In this document: positions 9,601 to 18,378 of the stretch, piece after piece
Layout of the letters: each line of letters begins with the position of its first letter
How positions within the stretch are numbered: position 1 is the first letter of the stretch
DNA from: a virus
Direction: 5' to 3' (one strand)
Length of the DNA: 31,720 nt
IMG/VR virus record: IMGVR_UViG_3300036770_003505
Coordinates: 1 to 31,720 of that record
Notes under the pieces: model-generated
What the model saw: the letters and a program-made list of their open reading frames with translations, nothing else
Databases searched by the model: none
What the model was told of the DNA's origin: nothing
Program-made: the position numbers and the translations under genes

Positions 9601-10704
9601 CCTATGAATCATATTAGATGATGTACTTGTAAAGTAACCTACAACAATTATCTTTCCACTATCTAATACTTCACTATCATATATTGCACTAATATTTATA
9701 GAAGTATCCATATTAAACGTGGGGTCAATAGTACCATCTGTGTTTAAACGTATAAATTTATTTGCTGAATAACCTGAATATGATGAAAATTCTCCACCAA
9801 CAAGAATTTTATTATCTGCCTGTATAGATACATCAAAATCACCTCCACTATTAAATCCTGTTCCAATAGTAAATGAATTATCAATACTCCCATCTGTGTC
9901 TAATCTTACAATTCTATTTTTTGAAACACCAGAATATGTTGTAAAACCACCAGCAACTAATATCTTCTGATCTGATTGTAAGGTCACATCTGTAACAAAT
10001 GTACCATTAAAACCTGTACCTATGCTAAATGTGTTATCAATACTACCATCACTATTTAATCTTACAATTCTATTTTTTGAAACCCCAGAATAAGAAGTGA
10101 AATATCCAACAACAAGAATTTTACCATCACTCTGTAATGCAGATTCAAATGTTGAATCACTAAAACCTGTACCTATGCTAAATGTGCTATCAATACTCCC
10201 ATCAGTATTTAATCTTACTATCCTATTTTTTGAAACTCCAGAATATGAAGTAAATCCTCCTGTAACTATTATCTTACCATCTGGTTGTAAAGTCATTTTG
10301 TTTGGTGCATATGTTGTATAGTTGGATAACCCTATACCTACAACAAATGTATTATCAATAGTTGCATCTACATTTAATCTTATAATTCTATTTATTGAAA
10401 CCCCAGAATATGAAGTAAAATATCCTGCAACTAATATCTTTCCATCTGTTTGGACTTTGATGTCTGTAACTGTATTGTTGAATCCTGTTCCTATATTGAA
10501 ACTTGTATTTATTGTCCCATCTGTGTTTAAATTGATAATGTAATTGCTTGTAAATCCTGAATATTGTGTAAATGAACCCCCAACAAGAATTTTACCATCT
10601 GATTGTCTTGCCAATGCACTTGCTGTATTATCAAAACCCCCATTGGTGTTGTAACAAGTTGTTTCTAAAAACACATTAATTGGATAATCTTCAAATTCTA
10701 GCAT
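6070..10704 (-). CDS. 1544-aa mosaic tail fibre: DUF5122 propeller, Thr-Pro stalks, FISUMP tip
   Basis: Largest fibre of the locus. Residues about 20-375 hold seven tandem delta-60 (DUF5122) repeats, each with DGKILV.G.FT.YSGVS.NRI.RLN.DG.ID.TF, predicted to form a seven-bladed propeller. About 379-401: Thr-Pro. About 402-480: small domain with GPFDIYLNS. About 481-544: Thr-Pro. About 545-735: domain rich in Trp and Tyr. About 735-817: Cys-rich module ending [18 protein letters not shown]. About 817-1116: a 300-residue Thr-Pro stalk. About 1116-1195: Cys-containing domain. About 1195-1350: second long stalk. About 1350-1544: FISUMP (Fib_succ_major) domain with [25 protein letters not shown] and terminal RCIKD. 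I infer a long fibre with virion-proximal propeller and receptor-facing FISUMP tip. ATG 10704 lies 6 bp after the upstream stop. Confidence 0.85.
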   Translation of the reverse strand: MLEFEDYPINVFLETTCYNTNGGFDNTASALARQSDGKILVGGSFTQYSGFTSNYIINLNTDGTINTSFNIGTGFNNTVTDIKVQTDGKILVAGYFTSYSGVSINRIIRLNVDATIDNTFVVGIGLSNYTTYAPNKMTLQPDGKIIVTGGFTSYSGVSKNRIVRLNTDGSIDSTFSIGTGFSDSTFESALQSDGKILVVGYFTSYSGVSKNRIVRLNSDGSIDNTFSIGTGFNGTFVTDVTLQSDQKILVAGGFTTYSGVSKNRIVRLDTDGSIDNSFTIGTGFNSGGDFDVSIQADNKILVGGEFSSYSGYSANKFIRLNTDGTIDPTFNMDTSINISAIYDSEVLDSGKIIVVGYFTSTSSNMIHRIFSGGTIDNCAVITPTPTPTNTITPTPTITPTNLPLYKIIVINTDPICVNSVENTITGVTACSRYFLQLNPASNSKGPFDIYLNSINTTPLYDNITREQFLIGVTIEIECTTPTPTPTVTPTISITPSITPTISITPSNTRTPSLTPTSTITPTNTPTRTKTPTPTITPTVTPTTPEELDAYLFIEPVDLNADFSEWMSGSLFRGFSNGIGPSISATTFNDQLNRYLSFSGWGVTAPQIRTAKISQNSGGFDEYGNSIQAYLFKTHEVPAYTTTGYSWYTWVIPNLNTNRNLVSNIGVNEYSDPTALVPVNMNMLYASLTIEYSGFTIPQDFYHIYTTFSNTNFRLINNNNKIYFRGNSLVPDLNACNCFDVYVDSTGLLSCYDVCRNEPNTQICGKTTLFDGSLGQTYYIDFQSCINNNTSGWGVGRNFSRNGYCYSTNSVGTITGATICPSPTPTPTTTVTPTRTVTPTMTKTPTITPTITKTPTQTKTTTPTITPTNTNTPTNTITPTQTITPTNTITPTNTNTPTNTITPTQTITPTNTITPTNTNTPTNTITPTNTITPTNTITPTSTITPTNTITPTNTNTPTNTISPTNTVTPSETLISNQTSTPTNTITPTPTITPTNTITPTVTETPTNTITPTNTITPTITETPTNTITPTVTETPTNTITPTNTITPTVTETPTNTITPTNTITPTVTETPTNTITPTNTITPTVTETPTNTITPTNTITPTVTETPTVTPTPTTTLYPPCDVNGNIINACAEYSITNTSCTEPCSATYSYTDCWNNVQSNNAPPALSDSVIIYGTNVSATSESLTISGGTRFVVPPTPTPTPTQTTTPTVTPTITPTNTITPTNTITPTNTITPTNTISPTNTITPTNSITPSNTVTPTNTITPTITPTPTNTITPTITPTNTITPTNTITPTNTITPTNTITPTNTLTPTNTLTPTVTITPTNTITPSNTPTRTVTPTNTPTRTVTPSTTPPIEEVTIGSQTWMRRNLRVTTDRFGNPIEQKTVAQINKNLLTAAYTIPTTSGYVAQDYGYFYNVIAITGTTLCPTGYHMPSETELTTLVTSAGGSTVAGKLKQSGLTYWNSPNTGAETFGNFDLRGGGFINGNSTSTGFHSSFKNSGYLFTNTVALNNNIKYYPFSNTSSGSTINDSLGDYFYAHTVRCIKD
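6655..7125. repeat. Thr-Pro stalk array before the FISUMP tip
   Basis: 18-bp-periodic array encoding about 155 residues of TPTNTI-type repeat that joins a Cys-containing domain to the FISUMP tip. Units vary mainly at synonymous positions and at the Ile/Val/Leu residue. Confidence 0.9.
7397..7756. repeat. 54-bp higher-order repeat in the stalk
   Basis: A 54-bp unit (three 18-mers, encoding a [18 protein letters not shown]-type block) recurs at 7397, 7451, 7505 and 7559, then, after one 36-bp step from 7613, at 7649 and 7703. The copies starting at 7451 and 7505 are identical in sequence. This is the pattern of recent unequal exchange. Confidence 0.9.
7913..8120. repeat. 72-bp higher-order repeat in the stalk
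   Basis: A 72-bp unit (24 residues, [20 protein letters not shown]-type) starts at 7985 and repeats at 8057 with about 59 identical bases; a more diverged copy precedes it near 7913. It differs in period from the neighbouring 54-bp array, so the two expanded independently. Confidence 0.85.
9595..10655 (-). other. Seven DUF5122/delta-60 repeats (predicted beta-propeller)
   Basis: Seven repeats of about 50 residues in the N-terminal quarter of the 1544-aa fibre. Repeats 2-5 are nearly alike ([19 protein letters not shown]); the first and last are more diverged. This domain is often found in large secreted bacterial proteins; its presence at a fibre N-terminus is unusual to my knowledge. Confidence 0.85.
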
Positions 10705-10710
10705 ACTATA

Positions 10711-11262
10711 TTAACAATCTATTATCTTAAAATAACTACAAGAATTGAAATCCTTGATGGTTATCATTATTTGATTTGCCCCATCAAATATTGTTGGAAC
10801 ACCTATTACAATAGGTAATGAACTTGTATTCAGAATGGTTGCCACATAAGTCTCATAATTTCCATTTATATCTGACATATAAACATATAATGGTGTTGTT
10901 CCAGTTAAACCATTTAAGGTGATTGTGTTATTTGTTGTTGGTGTTGGGACATATCCTGGGGTTGCAGATGGGGTTGGAGTTGGAGTTGGTGTGATTGATG
11001 TAATATCTGTAATACTATATATAATATCACAATTTATATAACAATTATATTTCTTTGATGTTCTACATCCTGTATTATCTTGAATTATGATTGTTATTTG
11101 TGGTGCTAAATTAAATATTTCTGGTAAATCAAATGAGACATCCCCCACAATAGGTAATGTGTTTACTTGACCCAAGTATGTTTCATTACCTCCAAATGCA
11201 TCAGATACATATATACTTAAAGGAGTTGCACCACTTAAACTTGTAAATATAATATTTGTCAT
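10711..11262 (-). CDS. Two-domain Thr-Pro-linked structural protein
   Basis: 183 residues made of two similar domains joined by a short Thr-Pro linker. Domain A (about residues 2-73) has TSLSGATPLSIYVSDAFGG and ends in DNTGC; domain B (about 109-183) has NGLTGTTPLYVYMSDINGN and ends in DFNSC. They align along their length, so this is an internal duplication. The same fold signature begins the partial gene at 1-1238 and occurs inside the 1544-aa fibre (GPFDIYLNS). ATG 11262 overlaps the preceding TGA as ATGA and is preferred over the upstream TTG at 11271. Function unknown; probably a small fibre or decoration protein. Confidence 0.75.
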   Translation of the reverse strand: MTNIIFTSLSGATPLSIYVSDAFGGNETYLGQVNTLPIVGDVSFDLPEIFNLAPQITIIIQDNTGCRTSKKYNCYINCDIIYSITDITSITPTPTPTPSATPGYVPTPTTNNTITLNGLTGTTPLYVYMSDINGNYETYVATILNTSSLPIVIGVPTIFDGANQIMITIKDFNSCSYFKIIDC

Positions 11263-13418
11263 ACTGAACAACTAATGTCATATGCTATTTTCAAGTTTAT
11301 GGTCAATGCCTGTGAGGTTATACTATTTCCTGGCTCTGCTATGATGTTTATTGTGTTTGTTATCAAATCATAAGACACATTTTCTACACCTGGGATTGTA
11401 CTCACCAAATTAACTATGGAATCCACATACACTGAATCTGTTGGTACATCTGTTCTTGTATAACCTGTATAGAATGTATTCCCACTTGTGATGCCACTTG
11501 GTTCTAATGTATATTCTGTTGTGAAGATTGCTGAATTTAAATTACATTTTGGATTAATTATGGTAGTTGACCCACTAAATTCCATATTCACCAAATCACT
11601 AAACCCCTCATTCAAAAAATCCAATAACCCAAAGTTATTTAATGGTTGTAATGAAAAGTTTTGTGAATCCACAACATATATTTTATATGATGTGTTGACA
11701 TTAAAACAATTTATAGATGTTTCTCTTGTTAAGGAACAACCATTTGCATCTTGTAATGTTAAACTATAATTCCCACTTGTTAATCCTGTTGCCACTATGT
11801 ACTGTGGATTTCCAGTCACATTGCTTGACCATGTGAATGTGAATGGTGGTGTACCATTTGTGATTAATGCTGTGATTGTTGCATCATTTCCATTTACACA
11901 AGATGTGGGGAATAATGAGAAATCAATTCCATTGCTTGACGTAACTTGTATATTCTCCCTCTGTTCACATCCTGTTGCATCCACAACTCTTAATTCATAT
12001 TGTCCATCTGCTATATTCTGGAATGTAACTCCTGTCAAATTTGTGTCAATTATTGAAGTTGTGTTTAAATAAAAATCATATGGCGGTGTTGCCCCAGTGC
12101 TTATATATGCAAATATGCTTCCATTGTTTGAACTACAAGTTGTCCCAGTTGTGGAATAACCTAATGTAAATTTATCTTCTGATATAATTGTTATCTCTTC
12201 ATCATAATAACATCCTGTGGAATCTACCATATATGCGGTATATGTTCCACTACCTAAATTGTCAAATATATAATTTGTAAATGTTGTGTTTATGGTTGTG
12301 GTGTTTCCACTAGTATCTATTAACCCATAAGTATAAGGACCAGTACCCCCAACCAAACTAATTTCTATTAAACCATTTGATGATGAGCAGGTTGAATTTG
12401 TTCCATTTATGGAAACAGATGTGACTCCATTGTCATTGTCCAAACTTGTAAAAATAGAATACTCACATAGAGTAGCATCCTTTACCAAAATCTCATAAGA
12501 TCCTGATGTTAAGCCTGTCATTTCAAAATTTCTATTATAGGATATATCATAATATCCTGTATTTGCTGAATAATAGAATGGACCAGTCCCCCCACTTATG
12601 GTTATATCCAAAGCACCTGTTGCAGTAAAACAAGATGGTTGTGTGGGTATTATATTAACAAGACCCATTGTGGGGGCATTTACAATATCTATTGATTTTG
12701 TTAAGGTGCAACCTTCTATATCTGTAACACTTACAGAATATGTTCCAGCAGATAAATTTGTTCTCATATCCCCTGTTGAACCATCATCCCAAAAATAAGT
12801 ATAAGGTCCAGGATTTGTTTGACCTGTTATATATATCTTTCCTGTATTTCCACTAAAACAAGGGGATGAATTAATTGTGAAAAAACCATAATCAAAAGTT
12901 GTTGATGATTTAATTATGAAACTTTCTGTTGTTGCTGAACAGCCACCAATATCCTCAATATGTATATAATAAGTATCAGCACTTAAATTTTCAAAAACAA
13001 TAAATTCTGAATTAAAAACATTATTAGAAATTAAAGAATTATTGCTACCATATAAATAACAATCTGTTGTTGAAAAATAAGAAGTTGAAGTTGCTACAAC
13101 TGAACCATTTGAATTCCCACATGTTGTATCAACTGTTGATAAAATGGATCCACAACATCCACTTGAAACCGGAATATTTATAAAGAACTCTAAATTTTCA
13201 CTTAAAGTTGAATCATTCACTCTAACCCCGTATGTTGCAGCAGATAACCCTGTTTGTAGTATGGGAAACTCGTCTGTTGTAAGTATAACCCCCAAGTCAG
13301 GTTCAACCCACTCAATAGTATATGGAGGCGTTCCCCCAGTCAATGATAATGATATTGCCCCAGCACTTGTGCTTGAACAATCCCCAGTTACACTTAAAAA
13401 ATAATCAAATGCTGCCAT
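11259..13418 (-). CDS. Seven-repeat SprB-like phage structural protein
   Basis: 719 residues. About residues 10-565 are seven tandem Ig-like repeats matching the SprB repeat pattern: Cys, NG-type turn, I-x-(I/V), GGT.PY.Y.W, then LS.GTY.V.V.D..GC. The clearest copies read GGTPPYTIEW, NPGPYTYFWDDGSTG, LSAGTYSVSVTDIEGC and NGTPPFTFTWSS. Each repeat carries a Cys near its start and most end in Gly-Cys, so intra-repeat disulfides are possible. The last ~150 residues are a different domain of unknown kind. SprB is the surface gliding adhesin of Flavobacterium; these repeats are common in Bacteroidota surface proteins, so I infer acquisition from a host and a role in surface binding. It lies 4 bp after the 993-aa gene and is coupled by ATGA to the next. 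Confidence 0.8.
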   Translation of the reverse strand: MAAFDYFLSVTGDCSSTSAGAISLSLTGGTPPYTIEWVEPDLGVILTTDEFPILQTGLSAATYGVRVNDSTLSENLEFFINIPVSSGCCGSILSTVDTTCGNSNGSVVATSTSYFSTTDCYLYGSNNSLISNNVFNSEFIVFENLSADTYYIHIEDIGGCSATTESFIIKSSTTFDYGFFTINSSPCFSGNTGKIYITGQTNPGPYTYFWDDGSTGDMRTNLSAGTYSVSVTDIEGCTLTKSIDIVNAPTMGLVNIIPTQPSCFTATGALDITISGGTGPFYYSANTGYYDISYNRNFEMTGLTSGSYEILVKDATLCEYSIFTSLDNDNGVTSVSINGTNSTCSSSNGLIEISLVGGTGPYTYGLIDTSGNTTTINTTFTNYIFDNLGSGTYTAYMVDSTGCYYDEEITIISEDKFTLGYSTTGTTCSSNNGSIFAYISTGATPPYDFYLNTTSIIDTNLTGVTFQNIADGQYELRVVDATGCEQRENIQVTSSNGIDFSLFPTSCVNGNDATITALITNGTPPFTFTWSSNVTGNPQYIVATGLTSGNYSLTLQDANGCSLTRETSINCFNVNTSYKIYVVDSQNFSLQPLNNFGLLDFLNEGFSDLVNMEFSGSTTIINPKCNLNSAIFTTEYTLEPSGITSGNTFYTGYTRTDVPTDSVYVDSIVNLVSTIPGVENVSYDLITNTINIIAEPGNSITSQALTINLKIAYDISCSV

Positions 13419-13422
13419 CTTC

Positions 13423-16404
13423 TTAACAAATTATATTTACATCAATCCCAACATTTATTGTCAATAACTTGTTTTCCGCAATTTCATCAACACAATCCAA
13501 ATCAACAAACTTGATAACACCATCAATTGGTGTTGTATAATTAATATCATAATAATATAAATAAGATAATGCATTAATCAATGATGTTTCCCATAATTGA
13601 TTTGTTGGAACATCATCATTGCCAATTCCATCATAAAACTTAACCTTTGCAACAATGGTGGAATTTAAGACAATTTCACTATACCAACTAGTCAATACAT
13701 TACTACCATCACAACTCAAATCAAACTCTTCAATGGTTGAACCAATGGCATTACCCAAAATAACTGGGAAAGATTCTGATGGCATTGCTACCATACTAAT
13801 ACCATTCTTAATACATATATCTGAAAATATTGGTGAAGTAATATACTCATCCCCACTTGAAATTGGTGTAAGTGAACTAATATTAATATTAGATATAGTT
13901 ATTTTTGCTGGAGAAGCCCCTATTACATTAATAGGTATAACTCTCTTATAGGCATATTTCTGTTTATGAAATATGGAATTCTCAAATTTAAGACCTCCCA
14001 TCCATAAGGTTGTTGCTGGTATCATCTGTTCAACCAACTTAATCCAATATGGATTTATTCCCTCAACAAATTTAATTAATTTTTCATATGTATATTTGTT
14101 TGTTGGGATATTAACTGCATATGGTGCTTCAATATATTTCCAGAAAATAGATTGTAGTGTTGGGTATCCCCCAGTCTTCCCATCATTAATGTACATTCTA
14201 TTACGTACATTAATCATATTCTTTGCAAATGTTGAAGCAAACTCAAAAAATGATTTTGATTTTGGTTGGGGGTTTATCTCTGTTGCATCAGTACCCCCAG
14301 TTGTTGCATAAGGGAACGTCAAGCCACTTTGTGGTATTGGATAATCATTATCATTAGATTGAACCCAAATGTCATACAGAAGCCCTTGTGAGGGATTTAG
14401 GAATATACTTGTATTCTTAACATTTAATATTAACCTTTCATCACTAACAAAATAATATGCATTATAACTACCATCAACAGAAACTCTCATTAATGTGTTA
14501 TCTCTTGACCAAGATTTCTTATTATCCACATATTTAGATAAGGTGAAACCCTCATCAATAAATGGAAACTTTCTAAAAATATTTAAATACTTATTTCCAT
14601 ATGTGAATGGCTCAAACTCTGTTCCATATTCAACATTTGGAGTAACCCCTGTTCTTGTTGCTATCTCAAGACTCTTATGTTTTGGCGTTAACTGATACCA
14701 TCCAGCACCCATCTGAAAGAATAATTGATTACTATCCTTTGGTTGCTTGGGATACCCTGTTTCTTTATCTACAGGGTAATTTGTTGTATTAAAATTTAAA
14801 ACTGTTGATGTGGTATTTTGTGTTACTGCTGTGTAAGTTTTACCTGCTAAAGTGTATGTAGTTGGACTAAGTATAGGATCTATATCAACATGATTACCTG
14901 TCTGTAATTTATCTAATTCTGAATTAAATTTTATTAAATTTATCTTTTGGTCAGCAATATATATATGTTCATTAAATTCAATCAATGCCTCTGGCGCACC
15001 AAACAATCTTAATATAAACTCAATGGAACGTCTTGTACCCTTTGACTTAAATAAGTAAAATGAATTAATTGTTAAGTTTCTATAAAATGCATAATTTAAT
15101 TCTAATGGTGTTTGTGACCTATTGTATGCAGGGTATTTGAAATCACTATTATTTCCAAATATGGATTCAATCAATGTTTGGTCATTTAAGAATTGGAAAT
15201 CTTCCTGCCACCCTAATGTTTGTCCTAAATTTAATAATAATTGTGATGGTATGTCATTCTTGGGGGTATAATTAACTGAATTCATATATGCCAAAGAATC
15301 AATGAATTTCTTAACCTCATCAAAACTTCTGCCATATATTTGAAGCATACTCTCAATCCTCCTGTCAAATGTATCAAATTCTTTTAATGAATCTGAAACA
15401 AAAAATCTTGATATAAGATTTGTTCTAGCATTATCAAAATAATTTGCAATAACTTGAACATTATCCAAATAAGTTGTAAACTTTTCACTTAAAATATCTA
15501 TATTCCAACCACCATCCAAAGGGAATGTTAAAGTTGTATCAACTAATGTAAATTGCCCATTATCATTCTCTTGTGGAACTTGTAAAGTCATTGTATAGAT
15601 TGGGGATGACAATGTATTTAACATATATTGCTCTAACTCATCCAACTTACTCTTTAATACCAAATTATATAGAAAATCACTTGGTCTAATTATAAATGGT
15701 TCAACACTATTGACTGATGACACCCCAAAAGGTGAACCTGAAACAGTAATAGTTAAAACACCCTCTGTTAAACTCTCAGAAGGATTCAAGATAATCAATG
15801 GATAAAGAACCCCATTTAATGATAAAACATAATCAACATAATATTGTGTCAAATTCCTATACTCTGAAACAGGCATTTCCTTTGTCAATAAATTAATTGC
15901 TGAATTCTGGCTAAAATCAACACCAAAAGGATTATGTATCTTGGTGATGTCAATATCAAAAGTTGTATCATCTGTCACTGCATCATAAACAATATTTGTT
16001 GCAGTATAACCTGTGTTTAGATTATTATCATAAAAATTAATATCAATAGATGCTGGGAAATTGTTTATAATATTTGTTATGGATACAGAAAATCTTTTAG
16101 ATAACGACCCATACATAACAAAACCCATAACTTGACTTATATCATAATTTGGATAAACATCCAATTCCTTTGCAATTGCTGTTCTAACATCCCCAATCTC
16201 ATTAATTCCTAGGCTTTCTAAATTGACTGGTGCATCAAAAACATTTGTTTGAAATTTACGTGGAATTGTTTCAAATATAGATGGCTTGAATTCAAATGTA
16301 CCAAAAGTCAACCCACCACCTGTTACAAGTTGGTATCCAACTAGATTGTCAAAAACACTACTAGTTCCAGCAAGGGGGTTATTCTTAATGTAAATTATTG
16401 GCAT
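13423..16404 (-). CDS. Baseplate protein, tail-protein-I/gp7-like candidate
   Basis: 993 residues. The middle section (about 350-480) resembles phage tail protein I / baseplate proteins: RRIESMLQIYGRSFDEVKKF, then IPSQLLLNLGQTLGW, then KGTRRSIEFILRLFG. The order 'wedge helix, LL..LG..LGW, KGT..SI...L..FG' is typical of the P2 gpI-like domain; in T4-like phages this part is in gp7. The N-terminal 300 residues and C-terminal 400 residues show no domain I can name. Start ATG 16404 overlaps the previous stop (TAATG). Neighbours are uncharacterised structural genes upstream and the fibre locus downstream, fitting a protein that links baseplate and fibres. The family call is by motif only. Confidence 0.6.
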   Translation of the reverse strand: MPIIYIKNNPLAGTSSVFDNLVGYQLVTGGGLTFGTFEFKPSIFETIPRKFQTNVFDAPVNLESLGINEIGDVRTAIAKELDVYPNYDISQVMGFVMYGSLSKRFSVSITNIINNFPASIDINFYDNNLNTGYTATNIVYDAVTDDTTFDIDITKIHNPFGVDFSQNSAINLLTKEMPVSEYRNLTQYYVDYVLSLNGVLYPLIILNPSESLTEGVLTITVSGSPFGVSSVNSVEPFIIRPSDFLYNLVLKSKLDELEQYMLNTLSSPIYTMTLQVPQENDNGQFTLVDTTLTFPLDGGWNIDILSEKFTTYLDNVQVIANYFDNARTNLISRFFVSDSLKEFDTFDRRIESMLQIYGRSFDEVKKFIDSLAYMNSVNYTPKNDIPSQLLLNLGQTLGWQEDFQFLNDQTLIESIFGNNSDFKYPAYNRSQTPLELNYAFYRNLTINSFYLFKSKGTRRSIEFILRLFGAPEALIEFNEHIYIADQKINLIKFNSELDKLQTGNHVDIDPILSPTTYTLAGKTYTAVTQNTTSTVLNFNTTNYPVDKETGYPKQPKDSNQLFFQMGAGWYQLTPKHKSLEIATRTGVTPNVEYGTEFEPFTYGNKYLNIFRKFPFIDEGFTLSKYVDNKKSWSRDNTLMRVSVDGSYNAYYFVSDERLILNVKNTSIFLNPSQGLLYDIWVQSNDNDYPIPQSGLTFPYATTGGTDATEINPQPKSKSFFEFASTFAKNMINVRNRMYINDGKTGGYPTLQSIFWKYIEAPYAVNIPTNKYTYEKLIKFVEGINPYWIKLVEQMIPATTLWMGGLKFENSIFHKQKYAYKRVIPINVIGASPAKITISNINISSLTPISSGDEYITSPIFSDICIKNGISMVAMPSESFPVILGNAIGSTIEEFDLSCDGSNVLTSWYSEIVLNSTIVAKVKFYDGIGNDDVPTNQLWETSLINALSYLYYYDINYTTPIDGVIKFVDLDCVDEIAENKLLTINVGIDVNIIC

Positions 16405-17297
16405 TATTCTATTATATTATCAAAATTTTTGCTTATGTCTATATCATCACCCCTATCTTCCCTAACCTCATACAACAACTCATTAAATTGATTTCTAACT
16501 TCAAATAGATTATATTGTCTATATATGTTATTTGCTGGGTCATATAAGGTATAAACTCCATCCTCAATAGATTTTGTCTGATTGCCAAATATTCCAATGG
16601 CCAATGTGGATATATCATGTTCAGCTATCTCAACCTCTAACGTTGTGGGGTTAAAATATGTATTAGTTATGATTATATTTTGATTTGGTTGACCTATAAA
16701 AGGTGTTGCATTTGTCTTATTGGAAGGTGAACTACTTGGACTTAAAGTCAAGAAAACAAGATTTGTGTTGTTATCCACATATCTATATCTTATTGATTTT
16801 TGATTAGTATTCACCTCATTTGTTATAATTGGTTCACAAAAAAAAGATGAAGTTATCATCCTAAAGAAGTTTGGCACTTTCTGACCATTATTTAAATACT
16901 CAACCCTATACCCAACTAATTCTTGGGGAACTTCAAACTTATTTCTAAAATCATCTGGAACATCATCCAGATTTATCACAATACCCTTCACATTTGGCAA
17001 TGCACTCAAAATACCACAATCATTTATTTTTGTCCTTATTTGTGCTGGTCTTAAATATAATGTATAATAACCAAGTGCTGTAAATTCAGAAGCCGGTAAT
17101 GTTAAATTATATAACCCTCCCAATATCTCATCAGGATGTTCACTATCAAAGTAAGGTTTCAATATGGTTGTCGCATCCAATCTTTTTTGTGAAATTAAAT
17201 CTGCCTGATCCCTTGTTGGTGCATACACCATTACTATCTCCACATCTTCAGGGCTTACATCACTAGGTCTAACTGTTCCGTATGTACCAATTGCCAT
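16404..17297 (-). CDS. Putative virion structural protein, 297 aa
   Basis: Begins MAIGTYGTVRPSDVSPEDVE, followed by a segment with YTLYLRPAQIRTKINDCG and PNVKGIVINLDDVP. I do not recognise a named domain; the N-terminus resembles, from memory, conserved structural proteins of large marine T4-like phages. It is soluble, without signal peptide, repeats or membrane segments. The gene starts a new unit: a 34-bp leader with a TATTTATA box separates it from the 348-aa gene, and its stop overlaps the start of the 993-aa baseplate candidate (TAATG), so the two are probably co-translated and may act together in the tail. Confidence 0.65.
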   Translation of the reverse strand: MAIGTYGTVRPSDVSPEDVEIVMVYAPTRDQADLISQKRLDATTILKPYFDSEHPDEILGGLYNLTLPASEFTALGYYTLYLRPAQIRTKINDCGILSALPNVKGIVINLDDVPDDFRNKFEVPQELVGYRVEYLNNGQKVPNFFRMITSSFFCEPIITNEVNTNQKSIRYRYVDNNTNLVFLTLSPSSSPSNKTNATPFIGQPNQNIIITNTYFNPTTLEVEIAEHDISTLAIGIFGNQTKSIEDGVYTLYDPANNIYRQYNLFEVRNQFNELLYEVREDRGDDIDISKNFDNIIE

Positions 17298-17313
17298 ATT
17301 ATTACATTTTTAT

Positions 17314-17321
17314 TATAAATA
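17314..17321 (-). promoter_or_regulatory. TATTTATA box before the 297-aa gene
   Basis: TATTTATA on the minus strand, 16 nt before ATG 17297, in the context AACTATTTATAATAAA. A TTGACA lies 19 nt further upstream, inside the end of the preceding gene; this hexamer is not repeated at the other boxes and may be chance. Confidence 0.5.
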
Positions 17322-17331
17322 GTTTAGTTCT

Positions 17332-18378
17332 TTATTTATTTGTCAATTTGAAATACCCATATCCATATTTTTCCATATCTTGCAATGTCCTAACCTCTCC
17401 AAGTCTCTGCACTTTTTCATAACCTGAATTTTTACCCCTCTCTACAAAAACATTTGAGAAAATCTGGACCTCATCTACTGATTTGAGTAGTGCTTCATTC
17501 TTCACAATTGGAACTAATTTAATGGTATCCTTGGTCAATCCTTTACTCTTAACCTCAAATGTTGTTACTCCAAAAGGGTAATCCACATATTTGATATCTT
17601 GTATTGTATATCCAGTAAATAAATCATTTATATTTGTCACTCTACCATAAACACTACCATCCTTAATTACGTCAACACCAACTTTGTAGGGTATTTTTCC
17701 ATATAAAGACAGCTCAATCAAATTTGATTTTGTGTAACCTGTAATAGTTACCTCATTATCATACACATAATCATCAATATCCATTCCCGTATCCCCAGTA
17801 AAAATATAATCATAACTTATTGGCGAATCCTTCCAAGGACCCCCACTAGGGATAAACTCTATTGTTCCATTTGGATCTTTACTAACCTTATCTTTATCAA
17901 AAGGAATTGTTATAGTCTTGCTAATAATATTTGTTCCAAAATTATTCTTTTGTGTTAATTTTATAACATATTTTGCATTTGTTTTTGGATATGTGTGGCA
18001 ACTCTTAACACCAATCATAGTCTCAACCTTGCTATTATCCCCCCAGTATATTTCATATTCTGATTCTCTAGTATAGGAATTTAAAATGGATGTGTTGTAT
18101 ATGCAATATTCATATTTGCTTTCAGCACTAAAAATGTAATTTAATGTTGTTTCCTTTTGTTGTATTGCACCATCAAACTCTGAATAATAACCAATATCAA
18201 TACAATCTTGTGTGAGTAAAATGGGGATTGTAAGTCCTGTTAATGATGATGAACCATTTACCCCACTAGTCAGCAAACTAGTCATACCTGTATAAACACC
18301 AAAACTATTACCACTATAAGTAATGTCCTTAACTATGGATGATAATGACTCGGGGGATATTTTAATCTTATATACCAT
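17332..18378 (-). CDS. PKD-like domain structural protein, 348 aa
   Basis: Residues about 105-160 look like a PKD-type Ig fold: YEIYWGDNSK, then KSCHTYPKTNAKYVIKLT and a closing strand ISKTITIP (compare the family's WGDG...HTY...Y.V.L pattern). The rest is beta-rich without a named domain; the C-terminus GEVRTLQDMEKYGYGYFKL is hydrophilic. PKD-like folds are frequent in phage tail and fibre proteins, where they serve as spacers or binding modules. The start codon shares one base with the preceding stop (TAATG), so it belongs to the unit running from 27391. No enzyme motif is visible. Confidence 0.65.
   Translation of the reverse strand: MVYKIKISPESLSSIVKDITYSGNSFGVYTGMTSLLTSGVNGSSSLTGLTIPILLTQDCIDIGYYSEFDGAIQQKETTLNYIFSAESKYEYCIYNTSILNSYTRESEYEIYWGDNSKVETMIGVKSCHTYPKTNAKYVIKLTQKNNFGTNIISKTITIPFDKDKVSKDPNGTIEFIPSGGPWKDSPISYDYIFTGDTGMDIDDYVYDNEVTITGYTKSNLIELSLYGKIPYKVGVDVIKDGSVYGRVTNINDLFTGYTIQDIKYVDYPFGVTTFEVKSKGLTKDTIKLVPIVKNEALLKSVDEVQIFSNVFVERGKNSGYEKVQRLGEVRTLQDMEKYGYGYFKLTNK

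Noticed and set aside
11269-11271. TTG starts at 11271 and 19896
   Set aside because: Each has an ATG a few codons downstream with better spacing to the preceding stop (ATGA overlap at 11262, 5-bp gap at 19884).
17341-17346. TTGACA (minus strand) as a -35 element
   Set aside because: It falls inside the end of the upstream gene and does not recur upstream of the other TATTTATA boxes.
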